A stretch of DNA of 64,000 nucleotides from Pseudothermotoga_B sp051235805 (GTDB lineage Bacteria; Thermotogota; Thermotogae; Thermotogales; DSM-5069): positions 372,001-436,000 of the forward strand of contig NZ_JBPNXV010000001.1 of NCBI RefSeq assembly GCF_051235805.1. The letters are read 5' to 3'. The translations under genes and the position numbers were made by a program. The first letter of the stretch is position 1; every line of letters starts with the position of its first letter. The notes under the pieces are model-generated. The model was not told the origin of the DNA and did not search any database. It worked only from the letters and a program-made list of their open reading frames with translations. Below are positions 53,575 through 61,816 of this stretch, one piece after another.

Positions 53575-53701
53575 CGCTCTCCTCCTTTCACGTGTAGATT
53601 TTACTACAGATTGTCTGCCATCAAATTTGATCGATATTTTGAGATATAATTTATTTGGATTAATGACTTCTATCCAACGATGAGGAGGATGATTATCCAC
53701 A

Positions 53702-55168
53702 ATGCCGCTGCAGACATCCTCAGGTAGGATCTATACTTTTATCTCGAGTTTTATAAGAGAGTCGAGCAATGCAAAAGATCCAGAATCACTCTTAGCCTCT
53801 TTAATAAGAATTGTTCAGAAGTTCATCAACTGTAGGTGGGTCGCTATACTGGACAAGAGTCTCAAAGTGAGGAAATCTGACACACCTGAAATTTCCATGA
53901 CAACTGAGCTACTCGAGATGGCAAAATGGTCTGTCGAAAAACTCTCACCCACCTCAATAACACAAGATGGAATGACAATTCTCATATTTCCACTTGTTAA
54001 GACCGACAGAATCCTCGGTGTCTTGATCGCTGCCACAAATGAAGAACCTGTCTTCGAGATATTAGAGGTCATACGTACTTTAGCCTTTCTTTCAGCTGTG
54101 GTGTTAGAGAACCTTGAACTTTATGACTCACTTGAAAAGCAGCACGAAATAGTTGAGGAGACCATGAAATACATGCAGCAGATATTCAATTCCTTTCCGC
54201 AAATGGTCGTCGTCTTCAATTCAGAACTTCAACAAGTTTTTGCCAATATACAGTACTTACAACATGAAGGCGAACCGAAGCTCACAGAAGTTGTGCACAA
54301 GACAGCTCGAGCGATTATCACGAGCAGATCACGACAGGTGAGCGAAGTTGAGTCAGAAGGAACCTTTTATTCTATAATTGCCGAGGCTATAGAGTACGAG
54401 AATGAACCTCAGGTTTTGATCACCATAACAGATGTCACGAATACAAAAGAGCTGGAACGCTTGAAAGCGATCGACAGGTTGAAAACAGATTTCGTTGCCA
54501 GCGTGTCTCACGAACTGAGGACTCCTCTAGCAGCGATCAAGGCTTATTCTGAAACAATGCTGACAACCTTGGAGGATCTTGACAAAAATCTTTTGAACGA
54601 CTTTCTGCAGGTTGTATACAAGGAGAGCTTGCACCTGGAGAGTCTCTTGGACGAACTTTTGGATTTTGCAAAGATCGAACAGAAGGCGTTGTCACTCGAA
54701 AAGACAAAGTTTGACTTAGCAGAGCTCGTTAAAGAGGTCGTTCAATCAATGACTGAGTTTGCGAAAAGTAAGGGTGTAAGGCTCGAATACGAAATAAATG
54801 AACCTCTTTATATAACAGCAGACAAGAAGAGAATCAAGCAGGTTTTGCTAAACCTTTTGAGCAACGGTGTTAAATACAGCAAAGAAAATTCAGAGAACAA
54901 ATTTGTGAGGATCTCTGCAAAAAAAGACGGGCAGTTTATTTTGATCTCAGTGATCGACAACGGTGTCGGGATACCAGAGGAGTTTCACCAAAAGGTTTTT
55001 GAAAAATTCTTCAGAGTGGGATCTGCTTTGGATTACAGAACAGATGGTGCTGGTATCGGATTGACAATAACCAAAGAGATCGTAGAATTACACGGTGGGA
55101 GAATCTGGCTTGAGAGCAAGGTGAACGAAGGCAGCATCTTTTACGTACAGTTGCCCTTAGGAGAATGA
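53702..55168 (+). CDS. Sensor histidine kinase (HK853-like)
   Basis: A 488-residue kinase of the same neighbourhood and pattern as T. maritima TM0853 (HK853). An N-terminal sensory half without transmembrane helices (GAF-like to about 140, PAS-like 150-250), then DHp helix with ASVSHELRTPLAAIKAYSE (phosphorylated His near 270), and a HATPase domain with N-box LLNLLSNGVKYS, G1 VIDNGVGIPE and G2 TDGAGIGLTITKEIVELHGG. No response regulator gene is adjacent. ATG 53702 is 13 bases from GAGGAGG, unusually far. Confidence 0.93.
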   Translation: MPLQTSSGRIYTFISSFIRESSNAKDPESLLASLIRIVQKFINCRWVAILDKSLKVRKSDTPEISMTTELLEMAKWSVEKLSPTSITQDGMTILIFPLVKTDRILGVLIAATNEEPVFEILEVIRTLAFLSAVVLENLELYDSLEKQHEIVEETMKYMQQIFNSFPQMVVVFNSELQQVFANIQYLQHEGEPKLTEVVHKTARAIITSRSRQVSEVESEGTFYSIIAEAIEYENEPQVLITITDVTNTKELERLKAIDRLKTDFVASVSHELRTPLAAIKAYSETMLTTLEDLDKNLLNDFLQVVYKESLHLESLLDELLDFAKIEQKALSLEKTKFDLAELVKEVVQSMTEFAKSKGVRLEYEINEPLYITADKKRIKQVLLNLLSNGVKYSKENSENKFVRISAKKDGQFILISVIDNGVGIPEEFHQKVFEKFFRVGSALDYRTDGAGIGLTITKEIVELHGGRIWLESKVNEGSIFYVQLPLGE

Positions 55169-55171
55169 GAT

Positions 55172-56035
55172 ATGCAGCTTGAAGAGATTTTGACGAGAAT
55201 TGATGAACTTCCAACACCTGATCCAATCGTTCAGAGGATTGTTTCCGTGGCTTCAGACCCTGATGCTTCTGCTAAGGATTTGGCAGAGGTTATAAAGTTA
55301 GACGCGAGTTTGACTGTGCGCATACTCAAACTCGTGAATTCTGCGTACTACGGCTTGCCCAGAAAGATTGTCGCACTGAACGAAGCTATAATGATCCTCG
55401 GCTTCAAAACCGTTAGGAACATAGCCCTCAGCATATTCACTTACAGTTCTGTCCTGAGGAACAATAGAAGATCTACTGTTGATCACTATCAACTTTGGAA
55501 ACACTTTCTTGGTACTGCTGTGGGCAGTGAATTGTTGGCACAGATGATTGGTTATCCAAACAAAGAAGAGTTGTTCATATCAGGGTTGCTTCATGATATA
55601 GGCAAGGTTGCGCTCGATTACATTTTTCCAGAGGCATTTGGAGCTGTTACCAAGCTCACGAAAAGCCTTAAGATTTCTTTCATGCAAGCCGAGGAGAAGC
55701 TGAATCTACCTAACCACTCTGTTATCAGTGGCAAGATGATAGAAAAATGGAACCTTCCTGAGCTTGTGGTTCAGTCAGCAAGCGGTCATCATTCGCCAAA
55801 CAATTTTTCTGATTCAGTCTACTCAGATGTAGTTGCAATTGTTCACGTTGTCGACTTTTTGGTGAATCTCATGAAATATGGAGACTCGTACACCTACGGA
55901 GGTCTGACTTTATCTTCCTTTGCACTGAATGTACTGAGTATAAAACCACATTTCTTGACGAACCTCGCAGAAAAGTTGAAACTCCGTTTGCAAGAAGCAG
56001 AAGATTTCCTGAGAATAGAAGAGGAGGTGTCGTAA
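55172..56035 (+). CDS. HDOD-domain signalling protein
   Basis: A 287-residue single-domain HDOD protein: VIKLDASLTVRILKLVNSAYYGLPRKI, ILGFKTVRNIALSIFTYS and GLLHDIGKVALD. The HD catalytic doublet is largely replaced in this family, so a regulatory role is expected. Starting 3 bases after the kinase stop and before rbfA, it keeps the order seen in T. maritima and may be a signalling partner of the kinase. Confidence 0.9.
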   Translation: MQLEEILTRIDELPTPDPIVQRIVSVASDPDASAKDLAEVIKLDASLTVRILKLVNSAYYGLPRKIVALNEAIMILGFKTVRNIALSIFTYSSVLRNNRRSTVDHYQLWKHFLGTAVGSELLAQMIGYPNKEELFISGLLHDIGKVALDYIFPEAFGAVTKLTKSLKISFMQAEEKLNLPNHSVISGKMIEKWNLPELVVQSASGHHSPNNFSDSVYSDVVAIVHVVDFLVNLMKYGDSYTYGGLTLSSFALNVLSIKPHFLTNLAEKLKLRLQEAEDFLRIEEEVS

Positions 56036-56036
56036 T

Positions 56037-56390
56037 ATGAGACCTGATTACAGAAAAGCCATGCTGGAGTCAGAGATAACAAAACTCGTCACTCAAGCGC
56101 TTCGGGAGGCAAAGGATCCAAGATTAAAAGATGCGTTGATAACAATCTCTCGTTGTGAACTTTCAAAGGACAAGAAGTTTGCCGATCTCTACGTGAGTGT
56201 GATGGGTGATAGAGAAGAAAGGGCAAAGATCGTCGAACATCTGAACAAGATCAAGGGATATTTCAGAACATATCTCGCAAACAACTTGGATCTTTACAGT
56301 GCCCCACAAGTGAAATTCAAAGAAGATCCTGGAATCGAAGCCAGTGTAAGAATACAAGAGCTGTTGAACAAAATCAAGGAGGAAAAGTGA
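56037..56390 (+). CDS. rbfA: 30S ribosome-binding factor A
   Basis: Small KH-fold protein needed for 16S rRNA 5'-end maturation. The 117-residue product has MLESEITKLVTQALREAKDPRL at the N terminus, SRCELSKDKKFADLYVSVMG, and KGYFRTYLANNLDLYSAPQVKFKEDP, all typical. ATG 56037 with GAGGAGGTG upstream, immediately after the HDOD stop; truB starts one base after its own stop. Confidence 0.95.
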   Translation: MRPDYRKAMLESEITKLVTQALREAKDPRLKDALITISRCELSKDKKFADLYVSVMGDREERAKIVEHLNKIKGYFRTYLANNLDLYSAPQVKFKEDPGIEASVRIQELLNKIKEEK

Positions 56391-57323
56391 GTGACTCAAG
56401 CGGGGATCTTGTTGACGGACAAGCCAGAGGGACCCACCTCACATGATGTCGTCGATGAAGTCAGAAAGAAGCTGAGGATTAAGAAAGTCGGGCATGCTGG
56501 CACACTCGATCCCTTTGCATCTGGATTACTCATTCTTGGAATTGGCAGCGGCACGAGAATCTTAGAATACTTGATGAATCATAACAAAGTGTACCTTGTG
56601 ACGATGAGACTTGGTACCATTACAGAGACCTTTGACATAACAGGACGGGTTGTTGAAGAAAGGGCTGTGAATCTTTCGACTGAGAAGATACTGCAAACCT
56701 TGAAGTCCTTCGTCGGGAGCTATATGCAAGTTCCACCGGCTTATTCTGCCAGAAAGTACAAGGGCGAAAGGCTTTATGAGTTGGCAAGAGAGGGTAAGAT
56801 CGTAAGATTACCACCAAGGCAAGTGACTGTATATCGCATAGAAGAAATCGCCATAGAAGGCAATGATGTCACCTTCGTCACAGAGGTCTCCGCTGGTACT
56901 TATATCAGATCGCTCTGCATGGACGTAGGCTATGCGCTTGGTTGCGGTGCGACTGCAGTAAAACTCAGAAGACTTTCGATAGGACCATTTGAAGTAGTTA
57001 AAGCCATAAATGTCTTTGAGAGCGACGAAAGAACTATACTATCTCATCTGAAACCACTTTCAGAGGTTTTGGATATGCCTAAGGTCTATCTGAGAACTGA
57101 TGGCTATGAAAAAGCGATCAACGGTAACACATTAAGAGTTTACGATGTAGAGAGATTCGAAAAGTTTTCAAAGAACTGCTTGGTACAGGTGATCTATAAA
57201 GATCAGCTACTGTGCATAGCAAAAACCGAAAGAGCCTCGAGCTTTGTAAAGACTCTGATCGATGAGAACCGAAATGAACCACTTCTAAAACCTGTGAAGG
57301 TACTCAAAGAAAAGCAACCTTAA
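56391..57323 (+). CDS. truB: tRNA pseudouridine-55 synthase
   Basis: Makes the universal T-loop pseudouridine. The 310-residue product has GILLTDKPEGPTSHDVV, KVGHAGTLDPFASGLLILGIG (catalytic Asp in L-D-P), YSARKYKGERLYELAR, and SAGTYIRSLCMDVGYALG, then a C-terminal PUA-like region. GTG start at 56391, directly after the rbfA stop. Confidence 0.96.
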   Translation: MTQAGILLTDKPEGPTSHDVVDEVRKKLRIKKVGHAGTLDPFASGLLILGIGSGTRILEYLMNHNKVYLVTMRLGTITETFDITGRVVEERAVNLSTEKILQTLKSFVGSYMQVPPAYSARKYKGERLYELAREGKIVRLPPRQVTVYRIEEIAIEGNDVTFVTEVSAGTYIRSLCMDVGYALGCGATAVKLRRLSIGPFEVVKAINVFESDERTILSHLKPLSEVLDMPKVYLRTDGYEKAINGNTLRVYDVERFEKFSKNCLVQVIYKDQLLCIAKTERASSFVKTLIDENRNEPLLKPVKVLKEKQP

Positions 57324-57410
57324 AAGCCGGCAAGTTCAAGCGACATGTTCTCTTTGATAGTTGTAAAAGTCTTCAAAAGGAGGAAAAGGCGCACGTAAGT
57401 TTCAGGATTC

Positions 57411-58178
57411 TTGCGCTTGAACAAGATGAGGAATTATGTTGCCACAATAGGAGTCTTTGATGGCGTACACATAGGACATCAGAGATTGCTTGAGCGTGTG
57501 AGGCAGTTGTCAAAAGATCAGGGAAAAAAGAGCAAAGTCTTTGTGATTTCGTATCCATTTGAGTATTTTCTTGAGAATTTCGATGGTTTGATAATGACAG
57601 TTGAAACAAGAGCTGTAGAACTTGCAAAATTCGTCGATGAGGTTGAAGTTATCGATTTGTTGCAAGTCAAAGATCTGCTGGCAGAAGATTTCTTTGAAAG
57701 GTACTTTTCAAGAGAGTGTTCTGCTTTGATAGTCGGTGAGGATTTCAGATTTGGTAAGGGGGCTTTAGCCGATGTTCATAAACTTGCCGAAATGTGTCAA
57801 AGAGAGAGAATAGAGCTTGAAGTCGTTGAGGACATAGTCGATTCCACAAAGATGCGAATCAGTAGTTCTGTGATAAGAAGGTATATCAAAGACGGTCAGA
57901 TTGAAAAGGCAACTGAGCTTCTGGGCAGAGATTTTTCTATTCACGGTTTCGTAGAACGAGTACTTGAGAAACCGCATAACACTGCTGTCGTTGGTTTGGA
58001 AGATAAGCTCGTTGTTCCTGAGAAAGGAACCTTCAAATCGAGAGAAGAGTATTCCAGAACAACTGGTGTTGTGAGATTTGCAGATGGAATACTTTTCGAA
58101 GCAGAAGGTTTTCGACCCGCTCAAGGCAGCATCGTTGAGATAGTTCTATTGGAGCGCGAGGAGGGTGATTCGCTGTGA
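57411..58178 (+). CDS. ribF: FAD synthetase with degenerate or missing riboflavin kinase module
   Basis: RibF-family protein of 255 residues, shorter than the usual ~290-310. The N-terminal FMN adenylyltransferase is intact: ATIGVFDGVHIGHQRLLE, LIVGEDFRFGKGALAD and STKMRISSSVIRRYI. The C-terminal riboflavin kinase should show G-x-x-L-G-F-P-T-A-N after the GRDFSIHG start; instead it goes to VERVLEKPHNTAVVGLEDKLVVPEKG, without that motif. FMN synthesis by this protein is doubtful. Start uncertain: TTG 57411, TTG 57417 or ATG 57426 are candidates; a GGAGG at 57379-57383 precedes none of them at normal distance. Confidence 0.82.
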   Translation: MRLNKMRNYVATIGVFDGVHIGHQRLLERVRQLSKDQGKKSKVFVISYPFEYFLENFDGLIMTVETRAVELAKFVDEVEVIDLLQVKDLLAEDFFERYFSRECSALIVGEDFRFGKGALADVHKLAEMCQRERIELEVVEDIVDSTKMRISSSVIRRYIKDGQIEKATELLGRDFSIHGFVERVLEKPHNTAVVGLEDKLVVPEKGTFKSREEYSRTTGVVRFADGILFEAEGFRPAQGSIVEIVLLEREEGDSL

Positions 58179-60040
58179 GTATTGGTGTTGTCACTGGGAC
58201 AAACAGCGCGAGTCCCTATAGTTTCTTTGTGAGGCTTCATCAGGAAAAGAACCGTCCCGTGCACATGGTGCAAATAGACGATGTAGTGAAGGTTGTCTTC
58301 TCTTACAGACCTTACGGTGAGATGATCTACTACGGTATTGTGACAGAGATAAATGCAAGATGGGATTTTGGGGTTAACTCGGGTTACGAAGAAGAAGTGG
58401 CACTCAAGGGTTTGCTTCCTACTTTCCCAGTTTACATCGCCACTATTACCACAACTCGTATGCTGAAGGTTGAAGATGGCAAGATCACAAGCGATGCCCC
58501 ACAGGTTCCCCCGCCACCTGGGACTGAGGTTTTCATGGCAAAAGATCAAGAAGTTGATGTTGCGCTTGGTTTTGACGAATTGATCAAACAAGACACAGCT
58601 GTGCCAGTTGGGGTTTTCAAAAACGGAAGACCGGCATATGTCGATGTGAGATACATACTTGGCGAAAACGGTGCACACATAAACATCTCTGGACAATCAG
58701 GTGTTGCTTCGAAAACCTCTTATGCAACCTTCTTGGTGAGATCCTTTCTGGATACAGGCAAAAGACTCAAGGAAAAGAACGAGCTCATGGCATATCTGTC
58801 ACGTTCGAGATTCATCATCTTCAACGTTAAAGGCGAAGGATTGCTCTTCTTGGATAAATGGTCAAAAGACTGGAAAAATCTCGAGAAGGAAGAGACCTGG
58901 AAACAATGGAAGAAGATGTATGATTCTATGATGATCAATCCCCAGCCTTTTGAGAAAGTCAAATTCTACGCTCCGAGGAGATCGACGAAGAACATGCAAC
59001 CATGGTCTAATAAAAGGTACGATAAGATCTTCTCATATGGTTGGGATTGCATAGACATATTCAGTATGGGTTTATTCGAACTGATTTTCGATCCAGAGGA
59101 ACTCGAGCTGAACCAAAATCTTCAGCTGGCTGTGACGACAATACAGGAATTCTTTTACGAAAGGTTGGAAAGAGCAGTTCAAGATGCGGCTAAATATTGC
59201 GAAGACGATGCTTGTTTACCATCAACGTCTAACGATGAGATCATACTGAGAACGGCAATTGCCCACGGTTTTGATGTAGTTACACGAGCAGGACTGCCTG
59301 AGAAAATAGATGACTTGCTGAAGATGTTCACGACAGATATTGAGTTTTCAAAAAAGATGGAAGAGGAACTGCGCGGGAAATCGACGATTATGGCGTTGAT
59401 AAGAAGACTAAAATCTATTAAGAACATCGGTATGGACCTCATTTGGGTTCCGACGAGTTTTCTGTCGAATGAACTTGGGATCAAAGAAGAGCATCGAATA
59501 GACTGGGATCAACCTGGTCAGGTAACCGTCATCGATATTTCAAAACTTCGTCCCAGAATCCAGTCCTTTGTCGTTGGTGCAGTGCTGGTCGAGGTAATGC
59601 GTTCCCGCGAAGAGAAGACCGATCAAGATCCTGTCTTCATCTTTCTTGATGAATTGAACAAATATGCACCACGACACGGTGGAGGACCTCTTGGCAATCT
59701 GTTCAGAGACATCGCAGAAAGAGGAAGATCTTTCAGAATCATCATGATAGGCGCAGAGCAAACAGCGTCTGAGGTAGATTACCGAATAATAACACAATCC
59801 TCAACGACTGTCGTTGGAAGGCAAAAAGGTGCCGAGCTGGAAAAACCAGAGTACTCACACCTGACCTCGGAGCAAAAAGAACGAGCTGCACTTCTGCAAC
59901 AAGGGGAAATGATAGTCGACCAACCTTTCATGAGAATACCGATAACTGTCCGTTTTCCATTGCCAGCTTGGTGTACGAGAGAGGACGGCTATCATAGTAA
60001 TGAAGAAGAGATCAAGGGAATAGAGAAAAGACTCTTTTAG
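58175..60040 (+). CDS. HerA-like DNA translocase ATPase
   Basis: A 621-residue protein of the HerA/FtsK superfamily (DUF87). N-terminal HAS-barrel-like beta domain, then the ATPase core with Walker A HINISGQSGVASKTSYATFL and Walker B VFIFLDELNKYAPR, sensor-like GAEQTASEVD, and C-terminal arginine-rich region. Archaeal HerA works with the NurA nuclease in end resection; no NurA lies nearby, so it could be a Thermotogales-specific DNA pump or belong to another pathway. GTG 58175 overlaps ribF by 4 bases. Confidence 0.85.
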   Translation: MSIGVVTGTNSASPYSFFVRLHQEKNRPVHMVQIDDVVKVVFSYRPYGEMIYYGIVTEINARWDFGVNSGYEEEVALKGLLPTFPVYIATITTTRMLKVEDGKITSDAPQVPPPPGTEVFMAKDQEVDVALGFDELIKQDTAVPVGVFKNGRPAYVDVRYILGENGAHINISGQSGVASKTSYATFLVRSFLDTGKRLKEKNELMAYLSRSRFIIFNVKGEGLLFLDKWSKDWKNLEKEETWKQWKKMYDSMMINPQPFEKVKFYAPRRSTKNMQPWSNKRYDKIFSYGWDCIDIFSMGLFELIFDPEELELNQNLQLAVTTIQEFFYERLERAVQDAAKYCEDDACLPSTSNDEIILRTAIAHGFDVVTRAGLPEKIDDLLKMFTTDIEFSKKMEEELRGKSTIMALIRRLKSIKNIGMDLIWVPTSFLSNELGIKEEHRIDWDQPGQVTVIDISKLRPRIQSFVVGAVLVEVMRSREEKTDQDPVFIFLDELNKYAPRHGGGPLGNLFRDIAERGRSFRIIMIGAEQTASEVDYRIITQSSTTVVGRQKGAELEKPEYSHLTSEQKERAALLQQGEMIVDQPFMRIPITVRFPLPAWCTREDGYHSNEEEIKGIEKRLF

Positions 60041-60051
60041 GAGATGAGCGA

Positions 60052-61401
60052 ATGATTCTGAAGAACGCTCTCGTGTATAACAACGGAAGATTTGAAAAGA
60101 AAGATCTCTTCATTGAGGGAAAGATCTTTGTTTCCAAGTCAGATGGTCCTGTTCTCGATCTATCTGGTATGTACGTTATATCGGGATTTGTCGATTCACA
60201 CGCTCATGTACTCGGTGTTGGCCACAAGTATGGCTATCTCAACTTGGAGAAGGTTTACTCGCAAGAGGAATTGATCGCATTGGTAAAAGATTGTACAGAT
60301 CTTGTCATAAGGGGAAGAGGTTGGAGTGAGGAAAAGCTTGGTGGTTATCCAAACAAATCTCTGCTCGATAAGATAGAAAAGCCCATCGTGCTGACGAGAA
60401 GATGCGGTCATATAGCAGTCTTGAACAACGCCGCAATGAAGATAGTAGGTCTTTACAAAGAAGACGGCATCTTCAGAGAGAAAGAACTTGATATAGTGAG
60501 AGAAAGAATAAAAGATGAGAATCCAGAAAGATACTTTACCATAGGCCAAGAGCAGTTTCTCAAACACGGAGTAACCTTCGTTCACTCTGATGATCTTCAC
60601 GGAATAACCTGGCAAGATCTGAGAAAACTTCTGCTGAAAGCAAGGATCAGGATCTTCGAAAAGCTCTATTTCTCAAATTTAGAAGATCTTGAAGAGTTCG
60701 ACGAATTTGGCACTCTCACAGAGAATGTTTTCATAGGTGGTGTGAAGCTCTTTGCCGACGGTTCCTTAGGTGGCAAGACGGCATATCTCAGTGAACCCTA
60801 TGCTGATGAGAGAGAGTACCGTGGCATGAAGTTGCTTGACTCCAAAACGATAGAGGAATTTGCGAAAATCTGCTATCAGAAGCGAGTTCAACTTTGTGTT
60901 CACGCTATAGGCGATGGTGCCGTTCACGAGGTGGCAAAGGCATTTCAGAGATATCCACGCAACAGAATAATTCACGCCCAACTTGTCAACGAAGAAGATT
61001 TGCCACTGCTGAGACAAACACACTTCAGCGTTCAACCGCACTTTGCTTTTGAAGATCAAGAACTCATTCAGCAGAGAATACCCAAACACTCAAAGGTACT
61101 CAAATACGATTTTCTGAGATTCTTCAAAGAGGGTTTCGAGCTGTCTTTTTCATCAGACGCACCGGTCTCACCAGAGGATCCAAAATACATAATGCAGAGC
61201 GCTTTGAGGATGGGGTTCGATCTTGCCAACGCAGTTGAGTTGTACACAACAGCGGGAGCAAAGGCAGCAGGTGTCGATAAGGTTGGAAAAATTTGCGAAG
61301 GTTATTTCGCTGATTTCGCTGTTTACGATAGAAATCCATTAAAACTCGAAGATGATCCAGTGGCAGTTTATCTTTCTGGTGAACTGGTCTGGCAGAGATA
61401 G
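60052..61401 (+). CDS. Amidohydrolase of the YtcJ type
   Basis: A 449-residue metal-dependent hydrolase. Seen: GFVDSHAHVLGVG (His-x-His pair), EQFLKHGVTFVHSDDLHG, VKLFADGSLGGKTAYL (Lys/carboxylated region), LCVHAIGDGAVHE (His), RNRIIHAQLV (His) and SFSSDAPVSPEDP (Asp). It resembles imidazolonepropionase/YtcJ-like enzymes; the substrate is unknown. It is 11 bases from the HerA gene, with ATG 60052 behind AGGAGA. Confidence 0.87.
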   Translation: MILKNALVYNNGRFEKKDLFIEGKIFVSKSDGPVLDLSGMYVISGFVDSHAHVLGVGHKYGYLNLEKVYSQEELIALVKDCTDLVIRGRGWSEEKLGGYPNKSLLDKIEKPIVLTRRCGHIAVLNNAAMKIVGLYKEDGIFREKELDIVRERIKDENPERYFTIGQEQFLKHGVTFVHSDDLHGITWQDLRKLLLKARIRIFEKLYFSNLEDLEEFDEFGTLTENVFIGGVKLFADGSLGGKTAYLSEPYADEREYRGMKLLDSKTIEEFAKICYQKRVQLCVHAIGDGAVHEVAKAFQRYPRNRIIHAQLVNEEDLPLLRQTHFSVQPHFAFEDQELIQQRIPKHSKVLKYDFLRFFKEGFELSFSSDAPVSPEDPKYIMQSALRMGFDLANAVELYTTAGAKAAGVDKVGKICEGYFADFAVYDRNPLKLEDDPVAVYLSGELVWQR

Positions 61402-61403
61402 AA

Positions 61404-61480
61404 TGGAGCAGGCGGTGGGACTCGAACCCACACCCTCCGCCTTACCAAGGCGGCGCTCCACCTCTTGAAGCTACGCCTGC
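61404..61480 (-). tRNA. tRNA-Thr (anticodon GGT)
   Basis: Cloverleaf on the minus strand: acceptor GCAGGCG/CGCCTGC, D stem GCTT/GAGC (one T-G pair), anticodon stem CCGCC/GGCGG with loop TTGGTAA (anticodon GGT, reading ACC/ACT), T arm GTGGG-TTCGAGT-CCCAC, discriminator T, encoded CCA. It starts 3 bases past the amidohydrolase stop on the opposite strand. Confidence 0.97.
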
Positions 61481-61490
61481 TTACACTGTC

Positions 61491-61519
61491 AGTATATCAG
61501 AAATGCATTTTCTTGTGAA
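61491..61519 (-). promoter_or_regulatory. tRNA-Thr promoter partly supplied by a transposon end
   Basis: On the minus strand TTCACA (61519-61514), 17 bases, TATACT (61496-61491), and a start about 4-6 bases before the tRNA. The TTCAC of the -35 belongs to the right-end sequence TAGTTCAC of the IS605-type remnant. Confidence 0.6.
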
Positions 61520-61650
61520 CTACCCATGACTAAAATCACGGGCTTCCTGCTTCATTGACTGAGCTTGCCGCTGAAAAGATAAACTTTGACTTTTCAGCAG
61601 TAGAGACCCAGTCTATTAGGCTCGGATCGTCCCAACCCTACGTATTTATT
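61515..61650 (-). mobile_element. IS200/IS605 (TnpB-type) right end with guide-RNA scaffold, no tnpB
   Basis: Read on the minus strand: a 9-bp hairpin GCTGAAAAG / CTTTTCAGC (61598-61570), then GAAGCAGGAAG and the terminal hairpin CCCGTGAT-TTTA-GTCATGGG (61542-61523), ending TAGTTCAC at 61515. This is the typical 3' end of TnpB-encoding elements, which is also the scaffold of the TnpB guide (omega/re) RNA. Segments GACTG and CAGTC can pair as a possible pseudoknot. No TnpB codons are recognisable upstream, so it is a relic. Confidence 0.75.
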
Positions 61651-61714
61651 GTAACATAAATCACAGAATAAATCAAGTTGGAAAACGCTTATGCTATCAT
61701 CTGTTTTGACACGT

Positions 61715-61784
61715 ATAAGTTACTCATGTCTAAAGACACGAGAATGTTGTTACGTTTCAAGAGTAGTTTGCTGTTTCTTGAAAC
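61715..61784 (-). repeat. Second, more decayed IS605-type end
   Basis: On the minus strand a 9-bp hairpin GTTTCAAGA / TCTTGAAAC (61784-61754) is followed by CTCGTGTC-TTTA-GACATGAG (61742-61723) and TAACTTAT. This repeats the architecture of the end at 61515: same TTTA loop, the same G-T position in the stem, and a tail differing from TAGTTCAC only by transitions. It lies 200 bases away in the same orientation. It may alternatively be a promoter-associated inverted repeat of the patatin gene. Confidence 0.45.
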
Positions 61785-61793
61785 AACAGAGTT

Positions 61794-61799
61794 TATAAT
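61794..61799 (+). promoter_or_regulatory. -10 box of the patatin gene
   Basis: TATAAT with a start near 61806, giving a very short leader that still contains GGGTGA. No good -35 is visible at 17 bases (CTGTTT). Confidence 0.4.
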
Positions 61800-61816
61800 C
61801 AACTTGGGTGAGAGAC

